Counted from the first letter of the stretch, positions 12,850-23,876 are shown. The stretch: DNA of 64,000 nucleotides from Euleptes europaea (GCF_029931775.1 NC_079312.1:116496872-116560871); one strand, 5' to 3'. Numbers and translations are program-made. Notes: generated by a model from the letters alone, not told the origin.

Positions 12850-14232
12850 ACATAAGAACATAAGAAAAGCCATGCTGGATAAGACCAAGGCCCACAAAGT
12901 CCAGCAGTCTGTTCACACAGTGGCCAACCAGGTGCCTCTAGGAAGCCCACAAACAAGACAACTGCAGCAGCACTGTCCTGCCTGTGTTCCACAGCACCTA
13001 AGATACTACAGAGAATAGGTATGCATCATGATTAGTATTCATTTTGACTAGTAGCCATGGATAGCAATATTCTCCATGAACATGCCCACTCCCATCTTAA
13101 TGCCTTCCAAGTTGGCAGCCATCACCACATCCTGGGGCAGGGAGTTCCACAATTTAACTATATGTTGTGTGAAAAAATACTCCCTTTTATCTGTTTTGAA
13201 TCTCTCACCCTCCAGCTTCAGCAGATGACCCCGAGTTCTAGTATTGAGGGAGAAAAAACTTCTCCCTGTCCACTCTCTCCAAACCATACATAATTTTATA
13301 GACCTCCATCATGTCTCCTTTAACCGCCATCTTTCTAAGCTAAACAGCCCCAAGTCTTTTAACCACTCCTCATAGGGAAGTTGCTCTACCCCTCTGATCA
13401 TTTTGGTTGCTCTTTTCTGCACCTTCTCAAGCTCTGCAATATCCTTTTTTTTTTGATGTGGTGACCAGAACTGTACACAGTATTCCAAGTGTGGTCTCGC
13501 CACAGATTTGTACAAGGCCAGTATGACAGCAGCAGTTTTACTCTATTCCTTTTCTAATTATGGCCACCATGGAATTTGCCTTTTTTACAGCAGCCGCACA
13601 CTGGGTTGACGTCTTCATCGAGCTATCCACTACCACCTCAAGATCCCTTTCTTGGTCTGTCGCTGCCAGCACAGATCCCATCAGTGTATATGTGCAGTTG
13701 GGATTTTTTGCCCCAATATGCATCACTGTACACTTGCTCACACTGAATCTCAATTGCCATTTTAATGCCTACTCCTCCAGTTTGGAGAGATCCTTTTAGA
13801 GCTCTTCACAGTCTGATTTTTTTTAACCACCCTAAATAATTTGGTGTCATTTGCAAACTTGGCCACCTCGCTGTTCATCCCCAGTTCCAGGTCATTGATG
13901 AACAGGTTGAAAAGCACCAGTCCCAATACAGATGTTTCAGGGACCCCACTGCTCATATCCCTCCACTGTGAGAACAGACCATTTATTCCTATCGCCAAAT
14001 ACACTATGTCCATAGGCTCATTCCTGTCCATATGCTTACTGACACTGAAAAAAACCTCTAAAAGATTAGTGAGACAGGACCTACCTTTGCTGAAGCCATG
14101 TTGGACTTTTGCTCAGGAAGGCTTGCCCTTCTATGTGCCCGACAATTCTATCTTTAATAATGCTTTCCATCAGTTTATCCAAACAGACGTTAAGCTAACT
14201 GGCCTTTAATTTCCTAGATCCCTCCTGGAACC
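12850..14232 (-). mobile_element. CR1-type LINE, 5'-truncated, with reverse transcriptase remnants
   Basis: Minus-strand pieces read SGVPETSVLGLVLFNLFIND and FANDTKLFR (the family has FADDT), then [25 protein letters not shown] and [14 protein letters not shown] motifs and the C-terminal part of CR1. The 3' end (low coordinates) carries the usual CTTATGTTCTTATG tail. The frames are interrupted by stops and shifts, and the catalytic Asp pair reads AND. An old, dead copy. Confidence 0.88.
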
Positions 14233-14384
14233 CCACAAATAAATTAGGTGACAAATTGCTGTATTTGCTTAATTTTATTTTCTGCTCAATATTTTGCTGC
14301 TGTTCAATTCCTGTGCTACCAAAAGGAAACCCTAAATAAAAGCTGGTGACATGTTCAATGCAACTCCCCCCCCAAAAAAAAACA

Positions 14385-14828
14385 ATTTTTATTGTGACAA
14401 CTTTAAAGACTTTATTCCAGTACAAGCTTCCATAAGTCAGAGCTCTGCTTCCTCAGATGTAAAGGGAAGAAAATAATTTTCCTCGTTTTTACAGAAAATT
14501 ATAGAAGAGGGTGAAGATGGAAGGACTTGAGCAGAGAGATGCCTGGCACAATAAATCAGGTAAGATTCTCTACGTGGGGACTTGCCTGCTACAATAAATC
14601 AGATGACATTCTTTGTGTGGCATCTCTCTGCTGAATCCCTCCTCCTTTCCCCCTCCCATTATGTAATTTCCTGTAAAAATTAGGAAAACTGTTTTCTTCC
14701 CACTGTATCTGAGGAAGCTGAGGTCTGACTCATAAATGCTTGTACTGGAATAAACATTGTCCATCTTTAAGCTGCCACTGAACTTCTGTTTTGTTACGCT
14801 ACAACAGACTAACAACTATTCCATAAGA
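14385..14828. repeat. Palindromic (foldback) repeat A, Penelope-tail-like
   Basis: Left arm about 14390-14540 and right arm about 14600-14825 are inverted copies: TTCCTCAGAT, TTATTCCAGTACAAGC and TTTACAG appear mirrored. The centre holds a direct near-duplicate of ACAATAAATCAG (near 14551 and 14592). Related in its outer parts to the repeats at 17840 and 56970. Confidence 0.65.
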
Positions 14829-15834
14829 CTTACTTTCAACCTTATAGTGGATCAAGTAAATTACACATTTTGTTTGACTAAGGGTTTTAAAAAGCTTGAC
14901 CAATCTATCCTGAAGTGATGAGGCTTGAAGATGTTCATCCCAGCCCCCAAAGGAGTGATTGCCAGTGACACAAAGCTAGTACTGAAGAACTGGTAGGCTA
15001 CACTGTTGAGTTAAGGAACTGTATACACGCAAATAAGGAAATATTATCTCCTCCAACCATACACCAGCAGCTAACTGGAAAGGGGTGGGGAAAACATTAT
15101 TTACAAACTATCATCTCATTAGAGTAGCTGAACATGGGAGCCATGTAAAATCACAACATCCCTTCCACAAAGAGGGAAACCACCACAACTGCCACTCATG
15201 TTCACATGTGCACATTTTTAGCACAAGTTAGCCACAGACCTTACACAACTGTCTTGGAGAAATACTGTATTTAAGGTCTCCATTAGAGCAGTTCATGTAC
15301 TAATAGATACCATTTCCCTTTACCTTACAAAAGAGCTGGATAGACACTGAGGAATGATAATCTGCATGTTTTACCAGATGCCCATTGCAAGGAGGTGCCT
15401 AGCTTATTTCTCACAATACTAATTAAGGCATTTCTTGACTTATTTGTAAAACAGTTCTAGAAAAATCCCAGCTCCCTTGTCTATTCTCCCTGATGTCTTA
15501 AAAGTTTGAAAAACTACAAACACTAGTCAACAACAACAAGTTTATTTACTGTCAAAGACCATATAACTCTAGACATCTATAAATAATTAAATGGTACAGT
15601 TATAACACTTAGATAACTTAAATTAAAATTTAGGTTACCTTCTTCTGTCTTATTATACATGCTTGTGCACAGAATTTTGCCACCTTAAGGGTGGTCTTGT
15701 TGGAGCAGTCAGCAAGGAGAAAGTCAATATAAAAGGGGCTTGTTCTACAAACACTAGTAAGAATGCTTTTTTCACGCAGTAGGAGCAGCAAATGAGGCAG
15801 GGGATATTTATTTACTTCATTTAAATGAAAGTCA
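14829..15834. other. Unassigned AT-rich DNA
   Basis: No gene or named repeat seen. Confidence 0.45.
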
Positions 15835-16012
15835 TAGCCCACCTTTCTCCACAATGGGGACTCCCAGGTGGCTTACACTGTTGTTCTTACTTTCATCCTA
15901 ACCTACCTCACAGGGTTGTTGTATGTGACGGGACCAAGCTTTCTATGGCAGAGTAGAGATTCGAACCAGGGGTCTCCCAGATCCTAGCTGACTGGTATGC
16001 AATGCTGGTTTC
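15835..16012 (-). repeat. tRNA-derived SINE
   Basis: Read on the minus strand it has a B-box-like CTGGTTCGAATCTC (near 15958-15971) in its head and a body matching the 53.7-kb SINE (CCACCTTTCTCC, AACCTACCTCACAGGG). The tail is AT-rich. It resembles the tRNA-derived SINEs common in squamates. Confidence 0.6.
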
Positions 16013-17839
16013 CAGTTCGGAAAACCCACATAAAAACAAGCATCAGCTGAATAAAATCAGTGCCCTCAGTGAGCACAAAATCTAATAAACTCAAACTCAA
16101 TGAGCCAAAACTCCAAGTGAACACCAAGTTTTCACACACAGCTGCATAGCTGTCAACAGTGGAAAGTGAAGACCGGCTTACACGGACGGTAATACTATGA
16201 ACGACATTTCTGTAGGTCTACAGTTCTAAAAATTCCTAAAGATGTGGTTGTGTGTACTTCTGTAGTAAAAAGCACTGCATCTGGTAAGAAAAAGTCTGCT
16301 GCTAACTTCACACTGAACAGAGTAGTACATATGAAAAAATATACCTATTTTTCTCCCTCCATGCACAAAAACTGCAAGATGTTCTTCAAACTGTTAAAAC
16401 ACTGACCTTAGAGATTTAATGGCAACATCACCTCCATAAAGAAAGCCACACCAATGTGAACTATATATCTGCCCGCCTCTTGCACTAGAATGGCATGCAA
16501 AATAGAAACCTCATGAATATTGGTAATCAATACAAAGTATTAAAAATAATAAAGAGTATAGGGTATTTGCAAGAAGTTGAAACTACTGATCTGAAAGACA
16601 TTACACACTTGAAAGTGTGTTTCTATCAGTTCTGTTTCACACATTTTCTCATATAGTACAGCAAAACATTATCATGAGAGGTCACAAGAGTATTTTTCTC
16701 CATATATTAAGTTTACAATTCACAATGTGCAGCAATTCTAAATAAATGCACACAAAACAAACATGAAGAGTACACTTTCCCCTTATAGTTATGTAGGGAA
16801 ATGTCACTCAGTAATCATACTTCAGTTGAAACCTGATGAAGTCTGAGACAACTGACTGGAATTCTGTCCACTGCAGGCAAACTGTGAGTCAGATCCCAAA
16901 GGTGAGTCTCAGCTTTCTTACAGGTGTGTTGTAAGGCCACAAGCCAGAACAAGGGGAACTACAATAGGTGGCTCTGGGAGGCCTGATGGCAAATTTGGGT
17001 TTGCCTCTTCACATTATGTCTCAAATGGCCATGGAAGATAACAAGCTGCTCAATAATATTACATTTACAAGTATTGAAAATGAAAAATAAAATACTGCCA
17101 CATTCGCTGATATAAGATCCTTATGTTTTTAATGGAGAGGGAAGAAGTAGCACAGAGTTTACAAATGGGTCCCAACATTAAAAGTTTTAAGTAGATCCCA
17201 CTTCATAAAGTTCAAGAATCGCTGTCTTAACATGGAAGTCTAGGTCACTAACCATTTCAAACATCTATTAAACAAAGATGACCATTGGTCAATCCAGATG
17301 TTACATATGAAATTGCACTGATCATGGAAGCAGGCTCCCAAACTTTAACTATGTGACCTAGGGAGCAAGAACTTCTTTCAGCAAGTGGTACTACTGCAAA
17401 CCAATTACACTCTAATATAGCACAAGGCTTGGCAGATGCCACTAGCATCAGTGACTCACCCATCTGATCCGACCACTGACAATAATTCATTCCCTCTGGT
17501 ATTACAGTTCCTGCTGGGGATGGTGGACACAATGAAAAACTCCAAAGCACTGGATGCCAGCTAGAAGCTCCCTATACAGGAACAGATGCTTGCTTCAAGA
17601 AGTCATCTGAACTCAACCTCCTTCAAAGTAGGATTTGTGGCAACTGCTAAGACTAGAGAACATCCACAAAGAGCACAAGCTGCTCTTTTCCAGCTTGTGG
17701 AACAGTATTAGACACCCCCTCAAAGCAAAATCCTCTACTTACTAAATAACAGAAAGGCAGAAGAATTCACTTATAAAACATCAATAATTTTTCTTAAAAG
17801 TTCCACAATGTTGATATTAGACTAACAGAATAAAACTAG
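16013..17839. other. Unassigned DNA
   Basis: No gene, RNA or named repeat recognised. Confidence 0.45.
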
Positions 17840-18031
17840 AAAAGAACAAGAGTTCAGGAACACCTTAAAGACGGGGAAAAAAATTCTGGCAGGGTATGAG
17901 CTTTTGAGAGTCACAGCTCACTTCTTCAGATACATCCTAGCTGTATCTGAAGTGAGTTGTGATTCACAAAAGCTCATACCCTGCCAGAAATTTTGCTAGA
18001 CTCTAAGGTGCTACTGGACTCTAGCTCTTTT
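17840..18031. repeat. Palindromic (foldback) repeat B
   Basis: Left arm 17840-17933 and right arm 17943-18031 are near-perfect inverted copies around a 9-nt centre. The arms contain TTCTGGCAGGGTATGAGC, CACTTCTTCAGATAC and, outermost, CTTTAAGGTG-like sequence. A further 30 nt to the right (to about 18060) belongs to the same repeat family. Confidence 0.8.
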
Positions 18032-18829
18032 CTACTGCTACAGACAAACACAGCTACCCATCAAGATTAAAACTATTAGCCCTTTGTAATAGCTTGTACT
18101 TTATCACCATACTAATTTAAGATTTTAATATGCTGTATAGTATTTTCAAGTTAATTTTCTCAACTCCTAAGCAACTGTTTCAACTTACAATTTATACAGT
18201 TGATCCCAGAAAGCAAAACACAGACCATTTCACTAGTTTTACTGTAACACAGTAAAAACTACATTTACGCATACTATAAGCATGGCGTCACCTCATATTA
18301 CATAATATACCTGTTAAAAGTTGATTTGTACAGCTACGAGCATTCTCTCATTTTAACAATAGAGAATTTGCCTCCCAGAACACCATTGCCCAAACCTTCT
18401 GCATTCCCCCGTACTATTATCCACATAACTCATCTTCAGTGAAACTATTTCAAGATTTTTTCCCCAGTTCTAGAAAGTTGTGGAACAGGGTATTAGTACT
18501 CAGGCAACAGCAAGAATCTCAACTTCTATTCAACAAAAGAGAATATCTAGAAATTTTGCTGCCTTTAAAAAGGTAAAGAACACCAAATGTCACTTATTCA
18601 GGCACGCTAAAGATACCTGAATGCATGTTGACGTTTAGGCCTTCTTCAAGTCTAGGAACTGCTTCAAGAGGACTCCTGTGCGATTTTAAGGCTGCAGGAT
18701 AAAGATAGGAAGGCCAGTGGTTAAGAGGTAGGAGTGTGTCAAACACATGAGGCACTTAAGGGGAAACAAACGGCAGATGTGATGATAGAAGGCTTTTTTT
18801 TTTTTTTTTTTACAGTTTAAGATGTTCCG
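18032..18829. other. Unassigned DNA next to the CpG island
   Basis: AT-rich, ending in a T18 run (18794-18811). No gene seen. Confidence 0.4.
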
Positions 18830-19965
18830 TTTGAGGAGCCGACTCCCGACTCCTGCTCCGGTCAACAGCAAAAGGGCAGCTGCCTTTTACGCCCCCGCTG
18901 ACTTTCGGCCTTGCCAGAAGGTACCCTGCGGGTGGGGGCGAGACAGCCGCTCGCCTCGCTTCCTTGAGCTTTTCTTCTCGGGTTATAAACGGAAGGGGCG
19001 ACGGAAGCCGCCGACGGCAGGAGACGGGAGTCGAGACGCCAGGCGGCCCAGGCCTCGCCGCTCCGCGGGGCTTCCCACCGGCGGCAAGGCGCACACAGAC
19101 AGACCTGCTCCTGGAAGGCCAGGTGGAGGCGGCGCCAATGTACGGCTAGCGGTCGGGTTAGGCCTACAGGAGCCGCAGCCTTTGGCCGGGCACGGCGAGG
19201 CGGAGCCGCCCCGCGTGACTTCGAGGCGTCAGTCTCTCGGCCGCTCGCCCCGCCCGCCCTCCACCCACCCACAGCGGGGCCGCGGCAGCTCCCCACCGCC
19301 GCTTCCCCCTCCTGCTCGATGACAAAATGGCGGCGGCAGGAAGTCCGATCAGCGGCCGCCCCGCCCCGCCCAGGCTCGCTCACTGCGCAACCCGCGCACA
19401 CCGGACCCGGACACCACTACGCACAGCCCGTAGGCGCCCTTACAGCGCCCCCATACCCCAGACAATCGAGGTCCTACGGCATGGGAAAGGCGTGGCGAGC
19501 GCCCACAGCGTATGCCACTTTCTTAGCGGCACGCGCAGAGGACACAGGCGTACTTACGACGATCACGTACCCTACAGGGATCAACGAAGACTCTCGTACG
19601 CAAACTCCGCAGCCACCATAAGCCTTCCACACCACCTACCGCAATCCGCGTAACCGTGCAAAATAGCGAGCCACATCCTACGCAACAACCCGGCGTAGAG
19701 TTTAGCCGCGAATTGTGCGTAACACTAAAAGGGGAAAGATGCCCCGTTCCCCGGGCGAGAGGCGCTAAGGAGCTTCCTCCAGGAGACAACGCAGATTTAG
19801 AAGGTTGGCGTAAGATCTTTGCGCAATAGGCCTCCGCGCAAAATGCGTAATCCGCCTGACGCAACGGTCACATTACGCAATGCGGGTTACGCCGGCAAGG
19901 CCGCGTAACTGATTGAAGAGAATACCAACCCCCGCAGCCTCTCCCGGCCCGGCCCAGCTCTTACC

Positions 19966-20200
19966 TGACGCCAAACGATGAGCCGGAGAGCAGGCCGAGG
20001 TGTCGCCAGCCTCCCACCCGACCAAATCCTACAAAGCCCCGAGTGAAGAGGAAGCACCGCACTCCGCAGGGAGAGGTGGGGACCACACCAAACCGACCAG
20101 GGTAGACAGAGCGACGGGCAGCGGGACCAGCAACGGCGGCGCTGCGCTGACCTCACCGCGCAACGCGTTACGTCATCGCGCACCAAGCCCCGCCTTGCGT
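19966..20200 (-). other. Possible non-coding first exon (minus strand) ending at a strong splice donor
   Basis: On the minus strand GCGTCAG|GTAAGAG occurs with the exon end at 19965/19966, in the middle of the CpG island, downstream of a CRE-like site. The 5' border is a guess. It would suit the untranslated first exon of a minus-strand gene such as BRD4. No coding potential can be claimed. Confidence 0.35.
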
Positions 20201-20559
20201 AAGGCACACGGCTTGAAAAGCAAGGTTCCCTTACCTCGCGGCCACGCCCCCTTAAGTGAGAAACGGTGACGCTGGGTGAGAGTATTTCTCGGGGCCGTAA
20301 GGGGGAGCCCGCGCTGCCACTAAGGCGAGAGGGGAGCCGGGTCTCTGCGGGCTCCCGAGCGGGCGGGGGTTCAAGGACGGGATCCCTGCTTCCCAAGGGG
20401 CTTCCTGGTTGCTCCTTATTGCATTCAGGAACTCCTACTGAAACATAAACCAAAGGCCTCATCCGAGCCCAACACCAACCCCCGTCGCAACAAGCACAGG
20501 TTCCCAAAACGTGACACTGCGCAATCCTAAAGACAATTTCCTGGGAGTAAAACCCAGTC

Positions 20560-20752
20560 ATGCTAGGGAAAGTGGAGGGCAGCAGGAAAAGAGGAAGACC
20601 CAACAAGAAGAGATGGACGGACTCTGTAAAGGAAGCCACAGCCTTCAGTTTGCAAGATCTGAGCAAGGCTGTCAAAGATAGGACGTTTTGGAGGGCTTTC
20701 ATTCATAGGGTCGCCATGAGTCGGAAGCGACTTGACGGCACTTAACACACGC
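20560..20752 (+). mobile_element. RTE/BovB LINE 3' end
   Basis: Reads MLGKVEGSRKRGRPNKKRW, then FWRAFIHRVAMSRKRLDGT, the C-terminus of the RTE-BovB reverse transcriptase (ruminant BovB: GKIEGRRRRGRQRMRW...AWRAAVHGVTKSRTRL). The nucleotide end GACTTGACGGCACTT leads into a CA-rich tail. 5'-truncated. It splits the CpG island. Confidence 0.82.
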
Positions 20753-21501
20753 GCGCAAAACCCAAGGAGCAGACTTCAGTGGGTTTCTCGGTGAACCAGC
20801 TTTCGGTTGCGCTGTCAGTCATAAGGCTTCCCTCGGATAAGGGAATTTTGCAACAGCGTGAGCGGTTCCTCCGTGGAACAGGCTTCCTCGGGAGGTGGGG
20901 GGCTCTCCTCCCCTGGAGGTTTTGAAGCAGAGGCTAGATGGCCACCTGACAGCAATGCTGATTCTATGACCTTAGGCAGATGATGAGAGGGAGGGCGTGT
21001 TGGTCATCTCTGGGCACGCAGGGGTCACTGGGGATGTGGGGGGGGGGAGGCAGTTGCGAATTCCCTGCGTTGTGCAGGGGGTTGGACTAGGTGACCCCGG
21101 TGGCTCCTTCCGGCTCGACGATTCTACGGCGAGCGGCTGCCGAAAGTTTAAGCCGGGGTCAATGTCCAGGCGCCCCTGGACTCCGGCTTCGTTTTGACTG
21201 CTCGCCCGGACCCACGCCTTCCGCCAGCCCCGCCGTCGGTTCCTCGCCCCACCTGGGAAGCGAGCTGGCATCCGGCCTTCTTTCTTTCAGGCGCGCGCCT
21301 CCTGGGAAGAAAGGGCGGCGGAAGGAGCCTTTGTTCGCCCACCCAATGGGCTTGGGCCATTACAGCGGCAGCGGCAGCGGCAGCAACCACTCCGCTCCCA
21401 CCACCAGCGGCCCAGGCGTCGCTGGCCGGAAGCGCTGCGGGAAGCCTCCTGCCTTGCCTGAGCCGTGCGCGTCCCGACCGAAGGCAGAAGTTTGAGATCT
21501 G

Positions 21502-22253
21502 AGAGGGAAGTTATGGACGTATATGAGGATGGCCAAATTAACAGAACTCCTACATGGAAATGATATGGAAGAATTAAAAAACAACAACAAAACTCCTACA
21601 TGGAAATGATATGGAAGAATAAAAAAAAAACTTGGGCAAAGGCCATCACATCTTGGGATACACTGGCAAAAGTGGATTTTACTATTTTAGTTAGTGAGTT
21701 GCAGAAACAAGTTTATTTACTTTTCCACTATTATTAATAACTTTCCAAACTGTTTAGACCACTGGTTCCCAACCGGGGGTCCGTGGACCCCCAGGGGCCC
21801 GCGAGAACTAAATTAAGGTCCGCGAAACAAAGTTATAAACCCATAACAAATTAATATTTTCAGTTAAAAGTTCTCTATTATAAAATATATATATTCAAAT
21901 ATTATTCTAAGTTTAATGTTTAACTAACAGTTATGATTAAAGTTTATTTTCAAATCCTCTGAATTTTTATTTTGAACCTTGGGGTCCCTGCACCGAACAA
22001 AAAAGTCCTAGTGGTCCCTGGTCAAAAAAAGGTTGGGAACCACGGGTTTAGACGCTTCTGCGGAAGTCAGGTGATGAGTCACTTTTTAAGGTGGGTGGAG
22101 GGTCAAAAGGGTATTTTTGCTTTGTTGAACTTTATAACTTTGTATAATTATAATTGATACTCTTTTGTATTTTCTTTTTGTTTTTTTGTTATTATTGTAT
22201 GTGTTTGTTTTGTTTTAAATTATAAAAATTAAAAAAATTACACTAAAAAAAGA
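21502..22253 (+). mobile_element. L1-type LINE 3' end with 16-bp target duplication
   Basis: AGAAGTTTGAGATCTG stands at 21486-21501 and 22254-22269. The insert begins with an ORF2-end-like MAKLTELLHGNDMEE, has a tandem copy of about 40 nt (21544-21625), and ends A-rich. A hAT MITE is inserted inside it. 5'-truncated. Confidence 0.75.
21760..22045. mobile_element. hAT-type MITE, TGGTTCCCAACC family, copy 1
   Basis: Terminal inverted repeats CACTGGTTCCCAACC / GGTTGGGAACCACGG with 8-bp target duplication GTTTAGAC (21752-21759, 22046-22053). 286 bp, no coding capacity. The second copy is at 50979-51263. Confidence 0.88.
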
Positions 22254-22498
22254 AGAAGTTTGAGATCTGGCCCTGGGCAGGGCCTGTGTTCAGGTCCCTC
22301 CCCTCGCTCACCTCCCTAGACCAGTGGTTCCCAGTGGTTCCCAAAGTGGGTGGTACCACCCCCTGGGGGGGTGGGATTACCATGGGGGGCACTCAGAGGC
22401 AAGGGGACAGCAGGGGGGCGCTAGAGGTGGGCCCCTTCTACTGAGTTGTTGGATGGGGTAGGGGGCACTGGGGTTAGGGTTGCCAACCTCCAGGTAAT

Positions 22499-23358
22499 TA
22501 GAAATAGAGGCAGCACGTGGCTCAAAATAATGTATGCATTGAAAGAAAAATCCAAAAGGGATGTTGCAATAACAAATAGTTTAGTAATGCAAAACCAAAA
22601 CCAAGCAACATAAAATAAATACGTGTTACATCACACAATAGCCTCGCAGGGCTTAAGGCAACGCCTACAAAGGCAACCAGAATCAATGCGGCCGAAAGGC
22701 TCACACGATTGGAAAATTCTCAATTGGAGGTAATGCGAAAAAAAGGTTTACAAATAGAACAAAGTCAATGGCTAATATCAATGATCAATAATCATGAAAG
22801 AACGAACGGTAGCGAAACAAAGTGGTGCAAAGTCAAGAAGGAGGGTCCGTCGCAAGTACGCGTTTCAAAGGGAAATAACTTTTTGATTTGTTTCTTTTGT
22901 CATTTTCAATGGTCCCTTTAAATGCTTTAGGATCGGCAAGCTGAAGAAGAATCCTTCGAAATGCGTCCTTGCGACGGACCCTCCTTCTTGACTTTGCACC
23001 ACTTTGCTTCGCTACCGTTCGTTCTTTCATGATTGTTGATCATTGATATTAGCCATTGGCTTTGTTCTATTTTTAAACTTTTTTCGCATTACCTCCGACT
23101 GAGAATTTTCCAATCGTGTGAGCCTTTCGGCCGCATTGATTCTGGTTGCCTTTGTAGGCGTTGCCTTAAGCCCTGCGAGGCTATTGTGTGATGTAACACG
23201 TATTTATTTTATGTTGCTTGGTTTTGGTTTTGCATTACTAAACTATTTGTTATTGCAACATCCCTTCTGGATTTTTCTTTCAATACATACATTCTTTTGA
23301 GCCACGTGCTGCCTCTATTTCTAGTTGTCACTAAGTTCAGCATAGGTTTCTCTTTCCC
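22499..23358. mobile_element. Foldback (Penelope-like) element with 366-bp inverted arms
   Basis: Arms 22499-22866 and 22958-23323 are inverted copies, estimated by eye at about 95% identity, around a 91-nt centre. The target CCAACCTCCAGGTAAT is duplicated at 22483-22498 and 23359-23374. A 35-nt tail (23324-23358) is present only on the right. Each arm holds the same 60-codon open frame, which is not evidence of a gene. A hammerhead-like motif spans the right arm's inner end. Inverted terminal repeats are known for Penelope-like elements. Confidence 0.7.
22936..22972 (+). ncRNA. Hammerhead-ribozyme-like motif
   Basis: GCAAG-CTGAAGA-(10 nt)-GAAA-TGCGTC-CTTGC: helix I GCAAG/CTTGC pairs 5/5, both conserved cores (CUGANGA, GAAA) are present, and helix III is the very short form expected in Penelope-type hammerheads. 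Helix II is weak, with an extra A after the core. Activity is uncertain. Confidence 0.4.
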
Positions 23359-23876
23359 CCAACCTCCAGGTAATAGCAGAAGATCTCCTGCTGTTACAAC
23401 TGATCTTCAGCCGATAGAGATCAGTTCGCCTGGAGAAAAATGGCCGCTTTGGCCATTGGACTCTATGGCATTGAAGTCCCTCCCTTCCCAAATCCCGCCC
23501 TCCTCAGGCTCCACCCCCAAAATCTCCCACCGATAGCGAAGAGGGACCTGGCAACCCTAGCTGGCGTTGAGTTTGTGGAACCAAGGGGGTGGTGGCCCGA
23601 AATGTTTGGGAACCATTGCCCTAGACTTACAGAGTGACCCCCCCCCCAGACACACACACAAGAGCAGCCTCGCAGATATCCTCGATGCCCTCAGACGCCA
23701 CAGCTTATTTTAGTCCCGTGAGGACAGTTAACAGCAGCCGGTGATAAGGCCTTTCTTCCCCTTGGCTTCCTCTTTTAATGGGATGGGAAACAAAATCCTA
23801 GCTGCTGCAGCAGGAAGCCACAACTTTGCTTCTGAGCCCAGCCCTCTCTCTCGAGGTAAACGTGCCACTACCTATA

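Larger units (their letters stand above)
18830..21485. promoter_or_regulatory. Large CpG island, probable promoter of the next gene (BRD4 inferred from synteny)
   Basis: CpG-dense in two blocks (about 18830-20450 and 20960-21485) with a BovB tail between them. It contains a YY1-type CAAAATGGCGGC at 19324-19335, a CRE-like TTACGTCA near 20168 and many GCGTAA/TTACGC motifs. The open frames here are GC-driven and lack family similarity. In mammals BRD4 lies downstream of AKAP8 on the same strand with a non-coding first exon; that assignment is inference only. Confidence 0.6.
22474..23560. mobile_element. MITE of the CTAGGGTTGCCAACCTCC family, interrupted
   Basis: The ends are TTAGGGTTGCCAACCTCC and ACCTGGCAACCCTAG. 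The body has GATCTCCTGCTGTTACAAC, GACTCTATGGCATTGAAG and CTCAGGCTCCACCCCC, the usual interior of this abundant family. Split by a foldback element at 22499-23358. Confidence 0.75.
22322..23618. mobile_element. hAT-type element (CAGTGGTTCCCAAAGTGG) with nested insertions
   Basis: 8-bp duplication CCCTAGAC at 22314-22321 and 23619-23626. The left end is CAGTGGTTCCC (followed by a short repeat of itself) and the right end TTTGGGAACCATTG. Own sequence only at 22322-22473 and 23561-23618; the rest is inserted DNA. No transposase. Confidence 0.82.

Noticed and set aside
13309-14031. RT-like protein fragments as a host gene
   Set aside because: They belong to a degraded CR1 LINE with interrupted frames.
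18794-18815. Long T tract followed by ACAG as a plus-strand splice acceptor
   Set aside because: No matching exon or frame follows; the T18 run is more likely a reverse-oriented A-tail.
19887-20702. 271-codon open frame on the minus strand of the CpG island
   Set aside because: It spans a strong splice donor and a BovB tail and has biased GC-driven composition with no family motif. CpG islands produce such frames by chance.
22522-23300. Identical 60-codon hydrophobic frame on both strands
   Set aside because: It is duplicated only because it lies in the two arms of the foldback element. No start context and no known family.
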